Shown: positions 9,461 to 19,353 of the stretch, in pieces | Layout: each line of letters starts with the position of its first letter | Position numbering within the stretch: position 1 is the first letter of the stretch | Origin: Komagataeibacter xylinus | GTDB lineage: Bacteria; Pseudomonadota; Alphaproteobacteria; Acetobacterales; Acetobacteraceae | DNA length: 64,000 nucleotides | Direction: 5' to 3' | NCBI RefSeq assembly: GCF_031081985.1 | Contig: NZ_JARWSK010000003.1 | Span: forward strand, 400,839 to 464,838 | The notes under the pieces: model-generated | Seen by the model: only the letters and a program-made list of their open reading frames with translations | Databases searched by the model: none | What the model was told of the DNA's origin: nothing | Translations under genes and position numbers: made by a program

Positions 9461-10708
9461 ATGGCTCTTTCCCCCCGGCATGAACATCTTCTGGACCGCC
9501 TGGCCGAAGTCGCCGTTCGCGTGGGCGTGAATATCGCGCACGGGCAGCAGCTTCTCATCACGGCCCCGCTCGACGCCGTGCCGCTGGTGCGCCGCATTGC
9601 CGAGCACGCCTACCGGGCAGGCGCATCCCTGGTCACGCCGTTCTATTCCGATGACGTGACCACGCTGGCGCGCTTCCACCATGCGGCGGATGACACGCTC
9701 GACACCGCCGCCGACTGGCTGCATGAGGGCATGGCCAGCGCCTACCGCAAGGGGGCGGCGCGCATGGCCATTACCGGTGGCAACCCGGTGCTGCTGGCCA
9801 ATGAGGATGCCGAGCGCGTCTCGCGCATAGGCCGCGCGGCCTCGAAGGCGGGGCGGCCTGCCATGGAACTGATCACGCGCTTCGCCATCAACTGGAACAT
9901 CGTGGCCTTCGCCACACCGGCCTGGGCGGCACAGGTCTTTCCCGGCGTGCCGGAGGAAGAAGCCGTCAGCCGCCTGTGGGATGCCATCTTCCAGGCCTCG
10001 CGCGTGATGGTGGATGACCCGGTGGCGGAATGGAAAGCCCATAACGCCCACCTGCACAAGCGGGCCACATGGCTGAACGAAAAGCGCTTCGCCGCCCTGC
10101 ACTTTACCGGCCCCGATACCGACCTGACCGTGGGCCTCGCCGATGGCCATGCCTGGGCAGGCGGCGCGGAACCGGCAGGCAACGGCATCGTGTGCAACCC
10201 CAACATCCCCACCGAGGAAGTGTTCACCACGCCGCATGCCCGCAAGGTCAGCGGCACGGTGCGGGCCACCAAGCCGCTGTTCCACCAGGGCACGCTGATC
10301 GACGATATTGCCGTGCGCTTTGAAGAGGGGCGCATTGTCGAGGCCCATGCCAGCAGCGGGCTTGACGTGCTCAACCGCATTCTCGACACCGATGAGGGCG
10401 CGCGCCGCCTTGGTGAAGTGGCCCTCGTGCCCGCCTCCTCGCCCATCTCGGCAAGCGGCATCCTGTTCCGCAACACCCTGTTTGACGAGAATGCAGCCAG
10501 CCACATTGCCCTTGGCCAGTCCTACGCCAAGTGCATGCTTGATACCGACAGCCTGACCGAGGCCCATCTGGCCGAACAGGGCGCCAATACCAGCTTCATC
10601 CATATTGACTGGATGATCGGGTCCAGCAAGATCGATGTCGACGCCATCAACCACGATGGCACACGCGAACCCCTGATGAGACAGGGCGAATGGAGCAACC
10701 AGCCATGA
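9461..10708 (+). CDS. M29 family aminopeptidase (AmpS/PepS-like)
   Basis: A 415-residue two-metal aminopeptidase releasing N-terminal amino acids from peptides. M29 motifs are visible: PNIPTEEVFTTPH with a metal-binding Glu, the LFDENAASHIALG block with a histidine, and SFIHIDWMIGSS with His and Asp ligands. Length is typical for the family. No signal peptide, so probably cytosolic. Its stop overlaps the start of the next gene by four bases (ATGA), which suggests coupling. Confidence 0.9.
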   Translation: MALSPRHEHLLDRLAEVAVRVGVNIAHGQQLLITAPLDAVPLVRRIAEHAYRAGASLVTPFYSDDVTTLARFHHAADDTLDTAADWLHEGMASAYRKGAARMAITGGNPVLLANEDAERVSRIGRAASKAGRPAMELITRFAINWNIVAFATPAWAAQVFPGVPEEEAVSRLWDAIFQASRVMVDDPVAEWKAHNAHLHKRATWLNEKRFAALHFTGPDTDLTVGLADGHAWAGGAEPAGNGIVCNPNIPTEEVFTTPHARKVSGTVRATKPLFHQGTLIDDIAVRFEEGRIVEAHASSGLDVLNRILDTDEGARRLGEVALVPASSPISASGILFRNTLFDENAASHIALGQSYAKCMLDTDSLTEAHLAEQGANTSFIHIDWMIGSSKIDVDAINHDGTREPLMRQGEWSNQP

Positions 10709-11262
10709 CCGCTTCCTTCCTGCGCCGCACCCTTGCCGCCTCCGCCTGCACGCTTGCGCTGGCCACCGGCCTGATGGCCATGCGCCCGGCCGCAGCCCAG
10801 CAGCCGATGCAGCAGAACGCCACCGGGCAGGCCCAGCCGACGCCTGCCCAGCAGGCCGCCATTGCCCGTGACATGAAGACGGTGGCCGAATACAGGCTGC
10901 CCAAGGACTTCTTCAGCCGCATGATGCCGGTGATCGAGCAGATCCGCCAGTCGCGCATCTCCCCGCCCGAGACACCCAACATGTCGCTTGAGGAGACGAT
11001 CAAGCGCACCGAGGCCATGCCCGCGCTCCAGCCCATTCTGGAGCATTATCACATGACCGCGCGTGAGTTCGTGATGGGCATCACCACCTTTGGCCTGACC
11101 AGCGCCGTGATGCAGCACCCGGCCCAGGACAGCCGGAACATGCCACAGCTCAACCCCGATAACGTCAAGCTGCTCCAGTCGCATCAGGCCCAGACGCAGG
11201 CGCTGATCCAGGCGATGGGCGGCAGCGAGGGTGAAGGCCAGCAACCCGGCACGCCCCAATAA
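10705..11262 (+). CDS. Secreted protein of unknown function
   Basis: A 185-residue protein beginning MTASFLRRTLAASACTLAL, a clear Sec signal peptide with a likely cleavage site after AAAQ near residue 32. The mature part is rich in Gln, Ala and Met and predicted mostly helical; no known domain is recognised. The ATG at 10705 overlaps the aminopeptidase stop (ATGA). An in-frame upstream ATG at 10690 would add five residues before the signal peptide. Confidence 0.75.
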   Translation: MTASFLRRTLAASACTLALATGLMAMRPAAAQQPMQQNATGQAQPTPAQQAAIARDMKTVAEYRLPKDFFSRMMPVIEQIRQSRISPPETPNMSLEETIKRTEAMPALQPILEHYHMTAREFVMGITTFGLTSAVMQHPAQDSRNMPQLNPDNVKLLQSHQAQTQALIQAMGGSEGEGQQPGTPQ

Positions 11263-11280
11263 AATACTGAAAAAAGAATA

Positions 11281-11357
11281 AAAGTTTTTGGGTGTCGCCT
11301 TTTTTTAAAAGGCGGCATTCTTTTGAAGCTTTTTGAAAACAGCTTCACCAAAAACTT
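11281..11357. repeat. Palindromic repeat, copy B
   Basis: A full-length core of about 77 bases. The outer arms AAGTTTTTGGGTG and CACCAAAAACTT are complementary. Inside are two hairpins: GTCGCCTTTT with AAAAGGCGGC, and GAAGCTTTTTG with AAAACAGCTTC. It fills the gap between the convergent secreted-protein and glycosyltransferase genes, and either strand ends in a T-run, so it could terminate transcription both ways. Confidence 0.85.
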
Positions 11358-11361
11358 TGAC

Positions 11362-12483
11362 TCAGGGCCATCTGCCCGTAAGCAGTGCCGTAACCCGGGC
11401 CATGACAGCCGCCTGCGTGTACCGCGCAAGGGCGCGGGTCCGCCCGGCTGCGCCCATGCGTTCGCGCAGGGCCGCATCCTGCACCAGCCGCCCAAGGGCG
11501 GTGGCCAGCGCGGCGGCATTACCGGGGGCGACCAGCAGCCCGGTCTCCCCCGCCACGACCTGCTCACGCGGGCCGCGAATGGTTGTGCTGACAACCGGCA
11601 GGCCACACAGCATGGCCTCGATCACGCTCATCGGCAGCCCCTCGAAATGGCTGGGCAGGGTAAAGATATCCGCCGCCGCCATCAGGGCCGCCACGTCCTC
11701 GCGGTAGCCCACAAACACCAGCCGCGCGCCCAGCCTTGCACGGGCCGCGGCAAAACAGGCCGCAAGGTCCGCGCCCCGGTCGCTCGGCAGGCGTTCCCCC
11801 ACAATCCACAACACCGCGTTATCAGGCATGCGCTCCATCGCCGCCAGCAGTTCGGGGTAGCCCTTGGCGCGCACCAGCCTTGATACGGCCAGGATAACCA
11901 CCTGCCCCTCCCCCACGCCCAGCGCCGCGCGCAGCCGGGCGCGGGCCTGCAGGTCGGGGTGGAAGGTGGCCGGGTCACGCCCGTTGCCAATGGCGGTGGC
12001 ATGGCGGTGAATGCCCAGCCTGCGGGCATCGCGCGCTTCTTCCTCCGATACGGTGAGGTAGATGTCGGTCACGCGCCCGGCCAGCCATTCCAGCACCAGC
12101 GCCGCAACGCGCCGCACCCTTGAGCCGGGCTGGTTGAACAGAAAGCCGTGGCAGGTATAGGCAATGCGCGGCACGCCACACCACCAGGCGGCAAACCGCG
12201 CCAGCAGGCCGCTTATGGGCATGTGGGCATGCACCATGTCAGGCTGTTCCGCCCGGATGACACGCACCAGCGCCCGCCATGCCCGCCACTGCGCCACAGG
12301 CGAGAGCGTGCGCGACATGGGCACGCACACCACGCGCAGCCCATCGGCGCGAACCGGCGCGAGCAACGGGCCATCAGCGCACACGCCCGCTACATCATGC
12401 CCTTCGGCCCGCAGCGCCTGCATGAGGGGGAAGAGAAACTGCCGCATCGAGAAATCAACATTCGTGATTTCCAGAATCTTCAT
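11362..12483 (-). CDS. Glycosyltransferase family 4 (WcaL/EpsD-like)
   Basis: A 373-residue GT-B enzyme. The N-terminal domain has EITNVDFSMRQFLFPLM and the family DMVHAHMPISG segment; the C-terminal donor domain has ILAVSRLVRAKGYPELL and PSHFEGLPMSVIEAMLCG (E-x7-E), then the ETGLLV segment. It probably acts at the inner face of the membrane in polysaccharide assembly. Its ATG overlaps the stop of the heparinase-like gene by four bases, so the two products are probably used together. It ends at a palindromic repeat. Confidence 0.88.
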   Translation of the reverse strand: MKILEITNVDFSMRQFLFPLMQALRAEGHDVAGVCADGPLLAPVRADGLRVVCVPMSRTLSPVAQWRAWRALVRVIRAEQPDMVHAHMPISGLLARFAAWWCGVPRIAYTCHGFLFNQPGSRVRRVAALVLEWLAGRVTDIYLTVSEEEARDARRLGIHRHATAIGNGRDPATFHPDLQARARLRAALGVGEGQVVILAVSRLVRAKGYPELLAAMERMPDNAVLWIVGERLPSDRGADLAACFAAARARLGARLVFVGYREDVAALMAAADIFTLPSHFEGLPMSVIEAMLCGLPVVSTTIRGPREQVVAGETGLLVAPGNAAALATALGRLVQDAALRERMGAAGRTRALARYTQAAVMARVTALLTGRWP

Positions 12484-14177
12484 GTCAGCAGGAGCAGTTT
12501 CTCACGCTTCAGCCCCCAGCGCACCACCTGCCGCATCTTGCCGGGCGGCACATCGCCAAGCGGCGTGCTGCCCTGTGGCGGCGGGGCCGCGGGTTCCACG
12601 CCAGCCTCCTGCCCGCCTTCCGCCATCCTTGCCGCCGGTTCTACCTGCACCACAAGCTGAAGCGTGCGACACGGCACCTGCCCGCCGGAATAGACACTCT
12701 CCTCAATCGAGACCACGCCGCCTTCCGCACGGAAGCGCCAGTGCTGCTCGCCAGCGGAAAGCAGGATGGAACCATCAAGCGCATCGACTGCCGTAACCGA
12801 CGGATGCAGGTGCAGCCGCAGCGCGAAGGCCAGTTCGCGCTCGCCCTCCAGCGTTTCCTCGCCGCGCAGGATCTCGCCATCGGCCGAAAGGTAAAGCCTA
12901 CGGTAATACGTCGCCCCGGCAGAGGCATGGTAGCCATCATGCGACAGGTTGAGCCAGTGCGCCCCTTCGGCCACCGCGTGCTCCACCCCTACATGGGTGG
13001 GGCGACGGCGGACGGTGCCATCCTCGCCAAATTCGGCGGATGACATGCCCTCCACCGTCACGACCGCGTGCGCCGCCGTCTGCCGCAGGGCGTCCTTCCA
13101 TGCGGGCAGCACGCCGCCGCCGCAATTGACGATCAGGCGCTGGCGCGCGCACGAGAACTCGAACGACAGCGTGCCCGCATGCGCATTGTGGTCAAACGGG
13201 GCCGGGGCGGGAATGCCCGCATCGACCAGAAGCAGCGAGCGCACGGCCTGCATGCGCACGAACCCGCCATCGGGCATGACACTGGCCACGACCCGCGTGC
13301 GCGTGGCCTGCGACAGCACCATGTCGATCAGGGCGGCACTGCGCTCATGGCTGCCATTGAACAGCGCCAGCCCACCATCGCCATGGCGCATGGCGCGCAG
13401 CACCGGGCTCATCTTGTCCAGCGCCAGGGCCACCGAATGCGGCAGCGCGTGCTGCACCGCCTGCATCATGGCCCGCATCTCGGCCAGTTCGCGCAGGGCG
13501 CGCAACTGCACCTCCGGGCTGCGCTCGATGTGCCAGCCATCGGGCAGGATCTGGCTTTCCACCACGTTGTCGATATAGCGGCGGTAGCGGGTCAGGAAAC
13601 CGGTATATTCCGGCATGGCCACGGCCACGGCCAGCAGCCCCTTGAGTGCCGTCAGTCCCTGCCAGCCCGGCTGCTCGGGCGGCATGAGGGCTGCGATCAT
13701 ACGCCCTTCCACCAGGATGCGGGCCATGAGGCGCTGACGGAATGCATCACTGGCGGAGGCTGCAAAGAAATCATAATGCCCCAGCCACGCCGCGACCCGC
13801 GCGCCGATCACCCCGCATTCAAGCGCCATCGGGCTTTGGGAGGGATGGTGCAGCCAGTCATCCACCAGCGCGCGCGCCTTGAGCCGCGCGGCATCGGTGC
13901 CCACGGCGCGCAGGTCGCGCAGCCAGCGGAAGCTGAGCAGCCCTTCACGGAAGGCAGGCTCGAATGCCGGGTCATCCCACTGCCCCGGCCCGACGGGGTG
14001 GGTATAACCCGCCCATGTCAGGCTGCCACGCGCAAGCCTGGCGCCAGCGGTGGTATTGCCCGGCCACAGGTCACGCACGTTGTGAACGGGGGCGGCAGGC
14101 AGGTACCTGCCATCACCAAAAAGCGGAAGGCGTGCAAGGGAGACGCGCATGACGCGCGCGAAGCGGGTCAGTGCCAT
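12480..14177 (-). CDS. Heparinase II/III-like protein
   Basis: A 565-residue protein with the two-part architecture of the family: an all-alpha toroid (about residues 60-300) and a C-terminal beta-sandwich with the heparinase II/III block near RLIVNCGGG and HAVVTVEG. Some members are polysaccharide lyases, but many alphaproteobacterial ones lie next to rsmB/rpe-type housekeeping genes with no proven substrate. No signal peptide is seen, odd for a lyase of extracellular glycans. The ATG at 14177 is chosen because GGTGAG lies five bases upstream; a GTG at 14183 is the alternative. Confidence 0.85.
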   Translation of the reverse strand: MALTRFARVMRVSLARLPLFGDGRYLPAAPVHNVRDLWPGNTTAGARLARGSLTWAGYTHPVGPGQWDDPAFEPAFREGLLSFRWLRDLRAVGTDAARLKARALVDDWLHHPSQSPMALECGVIGARVAAWLGHYDFFAASASDAFRQRLMARILVEGRMIAALMPPEQPGWQGLTALKGLLAVAVAMPEYTGFLTRYRRYIDNVVESQILPDGWHIERSPEVQLRALRELAEMRAMMQAVQHALPHSVALALDKMSPVLRAMRHGDGGLALFNGSHERSAALIDMVLSQATRTRVVASVMPDGGFVRMQAVRSLLLVDAGIPAPAPFDHNAHAGTLSFEFSCARQRLIVNCGGGVLPAWKDALRQTAAHAVVTVEGMSSAEFGEDGTVRRRPTHVGVEHAVAEGAHWLNLSHDGYHASAGATYYRRLYLSADGEILRGEETLEGERELAFALRLHLHPSVTAVDALDGSILLSAGEQHWRFRAEGGVVSIEESVYSGGQVPCRTLQLVVQVEPAARMAEGGQEAGVEPAAPPPQGSTPLGDVPPGKMRQVVRWGLKREKLLLLT

Positions 14178-14214
14178 GGGCACTCACCACCACGATGGAT
14201 CGGCAAGCCCCGCC

Positions 14215-14892
14215 TCACGCCGGGCTATGCGCCCCGCTGCGCAGGGCCGCTATGGCGGCACCATAATCGGGCTGCCCATAGACGGATGTGCCCGCAACCA
14301 GCACGTCAGCGCCCGCGGCAACGGCCAGCGGCGCGGTTTCAGCGGTGATGCCGCCATCCACGCCAATGCGGATGTCGCGCCCGGTGGCATCGGCCATGCG
14401 GCGCAGGGTTTCGATCTTGCGAAGCTGGCTGGTCAGGAATTTCTGGCCGCCAAAGCCGGGGTTGACGGTCATGACAAGGATCATGTCCACCAGGTCGAGC
14501 ACCTCGCCCACCGCCTCGGGCGGGGTGGCGGGGCAGATGGCAACACCCGGCTTGACGCCGTGGTCACGCACATGCTGCAGCGAGCGGTGCGTGTGCGGCC
14601 CGGCCTCGACATGCAGGTGGATATGGTCGGCCCCCGCCCTGGCGAATGCCTCGATATAGGGATCGACCGGCGCGATCATGAGATGCACGTCAAACGGGAG
14701 TTCTGATTTGGGGCGCAGGGCCTTGATCAGTTGCGGCCCCATGGAGAGGTTGGGCACGAAATGCCCGTCCATCACATCAAGATGCAGCCAGTCGGCGCCA
14801 GCGGTTTCAACCGCGGCGACTTCCTCCGCCGCGCGTGAGAAATCCGCAGCCAGCAGGCTCGGCGCGATAAGGGGGGTGTTCAGAGCAGCCAT
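14215..14892 (-). CDS. rpe: Ribulose-phosphate 3-epimerase
   Basis: Interconverts ribulose 5-phosphate and xylulose 5-phosphate in the pentose phosphate pathway, which carries much of the sugar flux in acetic acid bacteria. It is a 225-residue TIM barrel. Signatures: IAPSLLAADF, HLDVMDGHFVPN with the catalytic Asp and metal histidine, MTVNPGFGGQKF for phosphate binding, and GVDGGI with the second catalytic Asp. It lies between rsmB and the heparinase-like gene on the same strand. Confidence 0.96.
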   Translation of the reverse strand: MAALNTPLIAPSLLAADFSRAAEEVAAVETAGADWLHLDVMDGHFVPNLSMGPQLIKALRPKSELPFDVHLMIAPVDPYIEAFARAGADHIHLHVEAGPHTHRSLQHVRDHGVKPGVAICPATPPEAVGEVLDLVDMILVMTVNPGFGGQKFLTSQLRKIETLRRMADATGRDIRIGVDGGITAETAPLAVAAGADVLVAGTSVYGQPDYGAAIAALRSGAHSPA

Positions 14893-14989
14893 CCCTGTTT
14901 TTTAACAGAAATCCCTGCCCGACGCCAACCTTTCATCACACCGCCCCCCGGTAATGTGTCCGCCTGCCACACGGGGGCGGCAGTCCCGC

Positions 14990-16336
14990 TCAGCCCCGGC
15001 GGAAGCGCGCGGCAAAGAAGCCATCCATGCCGCCCCGGTCAGCCAGCATGCCCGGATGGGTGCGCAGCCAGCCCTCGGGCGTGCGGGCCTGGGGCAGGAA
15101 GGCCAGTTCCTCGGGCGTGAACGGATCGGGGACCAGGCCCATGGCCATAGCCGCGCGGGCACGCTGCTCGCCTTCCTCGGGCTGGAGGGAGCACACGGCA
15201 TAGACCAGCCGCCCGCCGGGGCGCAGCATGTCGCGGGCTGCGGCGAGCAGGCGGTCCTGCCCCTCGGTCATGGTGGTGATGTCACGCGGGCGCTTGATCC
15301 ACATGGCATCGGGGTGGCGGCGGATGGTACCGGTGGCCGAGCATGGTGCATCGAGCAGGATGGCATCGAGCGGGGCCTCGGGCTTCCATGCGGCGGCATC
15401 GGCGTGGATCACCTTCACGCTCTCCAGCCCAAGCCGGGCGAGGTTGGCGCGCAGGCGCTCAAGCCGCCTACCCTCGCGCTCGATGGCAAACACCTCCGCC
15501 CCCGCGCAGGCCAGTTGCGCGGTCTTGCCACCGGGGGCCGCGCACAGGTCCGCCACGCGCTCGCCCTTTGTCACGTTGAGCAGGCGGGCGGGCAGCGTTG
15601 CCGCCATGTCCTGCACCCAGAACGTGCCCTCGGCAAAGCCGGGCAGTTCGGCCACCTTCACGCTACCAGCCGCAAAGCGCACGCTGCCATTGGGCATGAC
15701 CTCGCCACCGGGCGGGGCGTCGCAGCCGGGCTTGATGGTCAGGTCGAGCGGCGGCTCGTGGCCCAGCGCGCTGGCAATGGGGCGGGCCAGCCTGCCCCAG
15801 GACTGCCACAGCCACGCCGGCACATCGAGCCGGGGCTGGTCCAGCCCTTCCAGTGCTTCAGTCCCGCCGCCTGCCACCCGGCGCAGCACGGCATTGACCA
15901 GCCCCGCAAACGGCACCAGCCCCCGCCTGCGCGCCAGCGCCACCGAGGTGGCCACGGCGGCATGGGCTGGCGTGTCAAGAAACAGCAGTTGCGCCACGCC
16001 AATAAGCAGCACCACGCGCACCGGCTCGGGCGGCTCGCGCTTGAGGAAGGGGGCAAGCACCTCGTTTGCCGTGCCCATGTGGCGCAGCACGGTGGCGGCC
16101 AGCCGGTGGGCGGCGGCGCGGTCACGCGGTTCGGCGGTGCGTGCGGCGGCGGAATGCTCGAGCGAGGTATCGAGCATGCGGCGGTGCACGATCACCCCTT
16201 CAACGATATCGAAGGCAATGTCGCGCGTGGGGTCAGGGGCAACCCTGCCGCCACGCCGGTCGGGGCGGCCCGCGCGATTGCGGCGGGCATCAGGGCGGCC
16301 ATCGGGGCGGGACGACGGGGACGGGGGAGACTTCAT
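14990..16336 (-). CDS. rsmB: 16S rRNA (cytosine-967-C5)-methyltransferase RsmB
   Basis: Methylates C5 of C967 in 16S rRNA using S-adenosylmethionine. The first 35 or so residues are a basic Arg-rich tail, followed by a NusB-like helical RNA-binding domain (about 40-170) and the methyltransferase domain. ADLCAAPGGKTAQLA is the SAM loop, LLDAPCSATGTIRRHPD carries one family cysteine (PC) and YAVCSLQPEEGE the other (CS). 448 residues. The start is ATG 16336. It is divergent from the PLP-binding protein gene. Confidence 0.94.
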   Translation of the reverse strand: MKSPPSPSSRPDGRPDARRNRAGRPDRRGGRVAPDPTRDIAFDIVEGVIVHRRMLDTSLEHSAAARTAEPRDRAAAHRLAATVLRHMGTANEVLAPFLKREPPEPVRVVLLIGVAQLLFLDTPAHAAVATSVALARRRGLVPFAGLVNAVLRRVAGGGTEALEGLDQPRLDVPAWLWQSWGRLARPIASALGHEPPLDLTIKPGCDAPPGGEVMPNGSVRFAAGSVKVAELPGFAEGTFWVQDMAATLPARLLNVTKGERVADLCAAPGGKTAQLACAGAEVFAIEREGRRLERLRANLARLGLESVKVIHADAAAWKPEAPLDAILLDAPCSATGTIRRHPDAMWIKRPRDITTMTEGQDRLLAAARDMLRPGGRLVYAVCSLQPEEGEQRARAAMAMGLVPDPFTPEELAFLPQARTPEGWLRTHPGMLADRGGMDGFFAARFRRG

Positions 16337-16423
16337 GTAATCCTGACCTGCAAATGCGGCACTTCACAACGCGACGGCGCCTGGGGGCTTGACCGGGCCG
16401 CTATTCATGCCAAGCCTAGGGCC

Positions 16424-17107
16424 ATGTCAACATCCGCATCCATAGCACAGGCCCTGAACGGTATCCGCACCCGCATTGCAACGAGTGCGCGCGAAGCAGG
16501 GCGCGACCCCTCCAGCGTAGGGCTGGTGGCCGTGTCGAAATTCCATCCGCAGTCCAGCGTCCTTGCAGCGCTCGAGGCAGGCCAGCGCCTGTTTGGCGAG
16601 AACCGCGTGCAGGAGGCGGCGGCCAAATTCCCTGAACTGCGCGAGCGCTTCCCCGACCTCAGGCTGCACATCATTGGCGGGTTGCAGACCAACAAGGCGC
16701 TGGAAGCGGTTAAAATCGCGGACATGATCGAAAGCCTCGACCGCCCTGCCCTGTCGGACGCACTGGCGCGGGCGGCGGACAGGGCAGGCCGCCTGCCCGG
16801 GCTGCTAGTGCAGGTGAACACCGGCGATGAAAGCCAGAAATCGGGCGTGAGGCTGGAAGAGGCCGATGCCTTCATCACCGACAGCATGACCCGCTTTGGT
16901 GCCAACGTGCGCGGGCTGATGTGCATCCCCCCGCATGATGCCGACCCCACGCCGCATTTCCGCCTGCTGGCAGGCATGGCGGCACGCCACGGGCTGCCGG
17001 TGGTGTCGATGGGCATGTCGGCTGATTTCGAGGCGGCAATTGCCTGCGGAGCCACGCTGGTGCGGGTGGGCAGCGCCATTTTCGGGGCCCGTCCCGCCCA
17101 CGCCTGA
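16424..17107 (+). CDS. PLP homeostasis protein (YggS/PROSC family)
   Basis: A 227-residue single-domain TIM-barrel protein that binds pyridoxal 5'-phosphate and buffers vitamin B6; it has no enzyme activity in studied members. The PLP lysine is in LVAVSKFHP, followed by FGENRVQEA, HIIGGLQTNKAL and SMGMSADFEAAI with the phosphate-binding stretch, ending VRVGSAIFGARP. The frame opens 490 codons upstream as an antisense read-through of rsmB; the ATG at 16424 gives the correct family length. Confidence 0.93.
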   Translation: MSTSASIAQALNGIRTRIATSAREAGRDPSSVGLVAVSKFHPQSSVLAALEAGQRLFGENRVQEAAAKFPELRERFPDLRLHIIGGLQTNKALEAVKIADMIESLDRPALSDALARAADRAGRLPGLLVQVNTGDESQKSGVRLEEADAFITDSMTRFGANVRGLMCIPPHDADPTPHFRLLAGMAARHGLPVVSMGMSADFEAAIACGATLVRVGSAIFGARPAHA

Positions 17108-17233
17108 ACGTGGCGGAATGGCACCCGAGCACACAGGGGCCTTGCTGCACATGGGGCGAGGCGGTAATGCGGAACTATCCGGTTGCGATGTGATGCCGGT
17201 TTTCAGTCTTCATTGCCGCGGAGCCGTCACGAC

Positions 17234-19234
17234 ATGACGCAACCCACGGGGCCTGTTGCCCCCGGATCCTCAACGACGCCGGATGGCGGCGCGCACCCCG
17301 CGCCTGCCGCACAGCAGGCCAATGCCGCGCCCAAGATTACCGAATACGGCGCCGACCAGCACGAGCATGCCGCAAACCCGGTCGGCTTTGCCGCCCTGCT
17401 CAGCGTGCTCGGCGTGGTGTTTGGCGATATCGGCACAAGCCCGATCTACGCCCTGCGCTCGACCATCATGGTCGTATCGCAGCACCACAGGATCGAGCCG
17501 TGGGAAATACTGGGTGTTCTCAGCCTCATCATCTGGTCGCTGCTGCTGATCGTGACGGTGAAATACGTCATCCTGATCATGCGCGCCGACCATAATGGCG
17601 AGGGCGGGATCATTTCGCTCATGTCGCTGGCCCAGCGCGTGGCGCCGAGCAACCGCATGCGCATCGCGCTCGGCATGGTGGGAATCGGCGGCGCGTGCCT
17701 GTTCTTTGGCGATGGCATGATCACGCCCGCCATTTCCGTGCTCTCGGCGGTGGAAGGGCTTGAGGTCAGTTTCCCCGCCGCCCATGACCTTGTCATTCCC
17801 ATCGCACTCATGGTGCTGGTGGGGCTGTTCTCGGTGCAGTGCTACGGCACGGGCAAGGTGGGCACCATATTCGGCCCCATCATGCTGGTGTGGTTCAGCC
17901 TGCTGGGCATCCTTGGCGGGCTTGAAATCCTGCACCACCCCAAGGTGCTGCTGGCCATATCGCCCACCTATGCGGTGCAGTTCATCATCTATCACGGGTG
18001 GCTGTCGTTCATTGCCCTTGGCTCGGTGGTGCTGTCGGTTACGGGTGCTGAGGCGCTTTATGCCGATATGGGGCATTTTGGCCGCCAGCCCATCCGCTAT
18101 GCATGGCTGTTCTGCGTGCTGCCGTGCCTGGCGCTGAACTACCTGGGCCAGGGCGCGCTCATCATCTCCGAGCCCAAGGCGCTGGAGAACCCCTTCTTCC
18201 TGCTCGGCCCGCACTGGATGCAGGTGCCGATGATCATCCTGTCCACCATGGCCACGGTCATTGCCAGCCAGGCGGGCATTTCGGGTGGGTTCTCGCTGTG
18301 CCGCCAGATCATCCAGCTCGGCTACCTGCCCCGCCTGCGCGTGACCCACACCAATGCGGAGGAAGAGGGCCAGATCTACCTGCCCGAATTCAACCGCTTC
18401 CTCATGGTGGGCGCGCTGCTGCTGGTGCTGGCCTTCCGCAGTTCCGATGCGCTGGCCTCGGCCTACGGCATTGCGGTGACCGGCACGTTCATGTGCACCT
18501 GCGTGCTGGCGATGGTGGTGTTCCGCAGGCTGTATCACTGGTCGCGCCCTGCGGCGATTGCCACGTTTGGCGGCTTCTTCCTGCTTGATACGACGTTCTT
18601 TGCGTCGAACGCGCTCAAGATCCCGCAGGGCGGCTGGGTGCCGGTGCTGCTGGGCGTGGTGCTGACCCTGATGATGACGACGTGGAAAAAAGGCCGCCAG
18701 CTCATCATGAACCGGCAGAAGCAGGACAGCATGCCGATGAACTCGTTCCTGGCCCGCCTGCCGCAGTCGCGCATCATCCGCGTGCCGGGCACGGCAGTGT
18801 ACATGACCGGCAACCCCGATTTCGTGCCTGCCTGCCTGCTGCACAACCTCAAGCACAACAAGGTGCTGCATGACCACGTGCTGTTCGTAACCGTGCAGAC
18901 GCTGGACCAGCCCGAGGCCGATCACGGCCACCGCGTGGCGTTGCAGGAGCTTGCGCCCGACATCTACCGCATCATCCTGCGCTATGGCTTCATGGAAATG
19001 CCCAACCTGCCCCGCGCGCTGGAAGACCTGAAGGCCAGCGGGCTGGACTTCGATGCGCTACAGGCCTCCTACTTCACCAGCCGCGAACTGCTGGTGCGCT
19101 CGTCGGTGCCCAAGCTTTCACGCTGGCGCATGTCGCTGTTCCTGTTCATGGCGCGCAATGCAACGCCGGCCACCGAGTTCTTCCGCATTCCGCCTGACCG
19201 CGTGGTGGAACTGGGCGTGCGGCTGGCGATCTGA
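17234..19234 (+). CDS. kup: Low-affinity potassium uptake protein Kup
   Basis: A K+/H+ symporter of the KUP/HAK/KT family in the inner membrane. About 12 membrane helices occupy residues 45-470, followed by a cytosolic tail. Family signatures: [17 protein letters not shown] in the first helix, the HNGEGGI loop ([12 protein letters not shown]), and [14 protein letters not shown]. The ATG at 17234 gives 666 residues; the Ala/Pro-rich 40-residue head before helix 1 looks disordered. A repeat element follows the stop by 16 bases. Confidence 0.95.
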   Translation: MTQPTGPVAPGSSTTPDGGAHPAPAAQQANAAPKITEYGADQHEHAANPVGFAALLSVLGVVFGDIGTSPIYALRSTIMVVSQHHRIEPWEILGVLSLIIWSLLLIVTVKYVILIMRADHNGEGGIISLMSLAQRVAPSNRMRIALGMVGIGGACLFFGDGMITPAISVLSAVEGLEVSFPAAHDLVIPIALMVLVGLFSVQCYGTGKVGTIFGPIMLVWFSLLGILGGLEILHHPKVLLAISPTYAVQFIIYHGWLSFIALGSVVLSVTGAEALYADMGHFGRQPIRYAWLFCVLPCLALNYLGQGALIISEPKALENPFFLLGPHWMQVPMIILSTMATVIASQAGISGGFSLCRQIIQLGYLPRLRVTHTNAEEEGQIYLPEFNRFLMVGALLLVLAFRSSDALASAYGIAVTGTFMCTCVLAMVVFRRLYHWSRPAAIATFGGFFLLDTTFFASNALKIPQGGWVPVLLGVVLTLMMTTWKKGRQLIMNRQKQDSMPMNSFLARLPQSRIIRVPGTAVYMTGNPDFVPACLLHNLKHNKVLHDHVLFVTVQTLDQPEADHGHRVALQELAPDIYRIILRYGFMEMPNLPRALEDLKASGLDFDALQASYFTSRELLVRSSVPKLSRWRMSLFLFMARNATPATEFFRIPPDRVVELGVRLAI

Positions 19235-19250
19235 CGGTCCTGAACAGAAT

Positions 19251-19330
19251 AAAAGTTTTTGGGTGCCGCCTTTTTTCAAAAAGGCGGCATTCTTTTTGAA
19301 GCTTTTTGAAAAAAGCTTCACCAAAAACTT
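19251..19330. repeat. Palindromic repeat, copy C (best-formed core)
   Basis: Exactly 80 bases. The outer arms AAAAGTTTTTGGGTG and CACCAAAAACTT pair; GCCGCCTTTTTT and AAAAAGGCGGC form one inner hairpin; GAAGCTTTTTG and AAAAAGCTTC form the second. The whole can fold as a three-way junction. It is the only full copy that lies between two genes on the same strand (kup and hemW). Its last bases run into the ORF extension upstream of hemW. Confidence 0.9.
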
Positions 19331-19353
19331 CTGATGGTTTGCAAGGAGTTGCC

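Noticed and set aside
9461..9484. The M29 aminopeptidase and Rieske genes as parts of one redox-peptidase operon
   Set aside because: They are divergent with about 120 bases between, and no functional link is evident.
14954..17107. A 717-codon frame suggesting a large fusion ending in the PLP-binding protein
   Set aside because: The first 490 codons are antisense to rsmB; the ATG at 16424 matches the family start.
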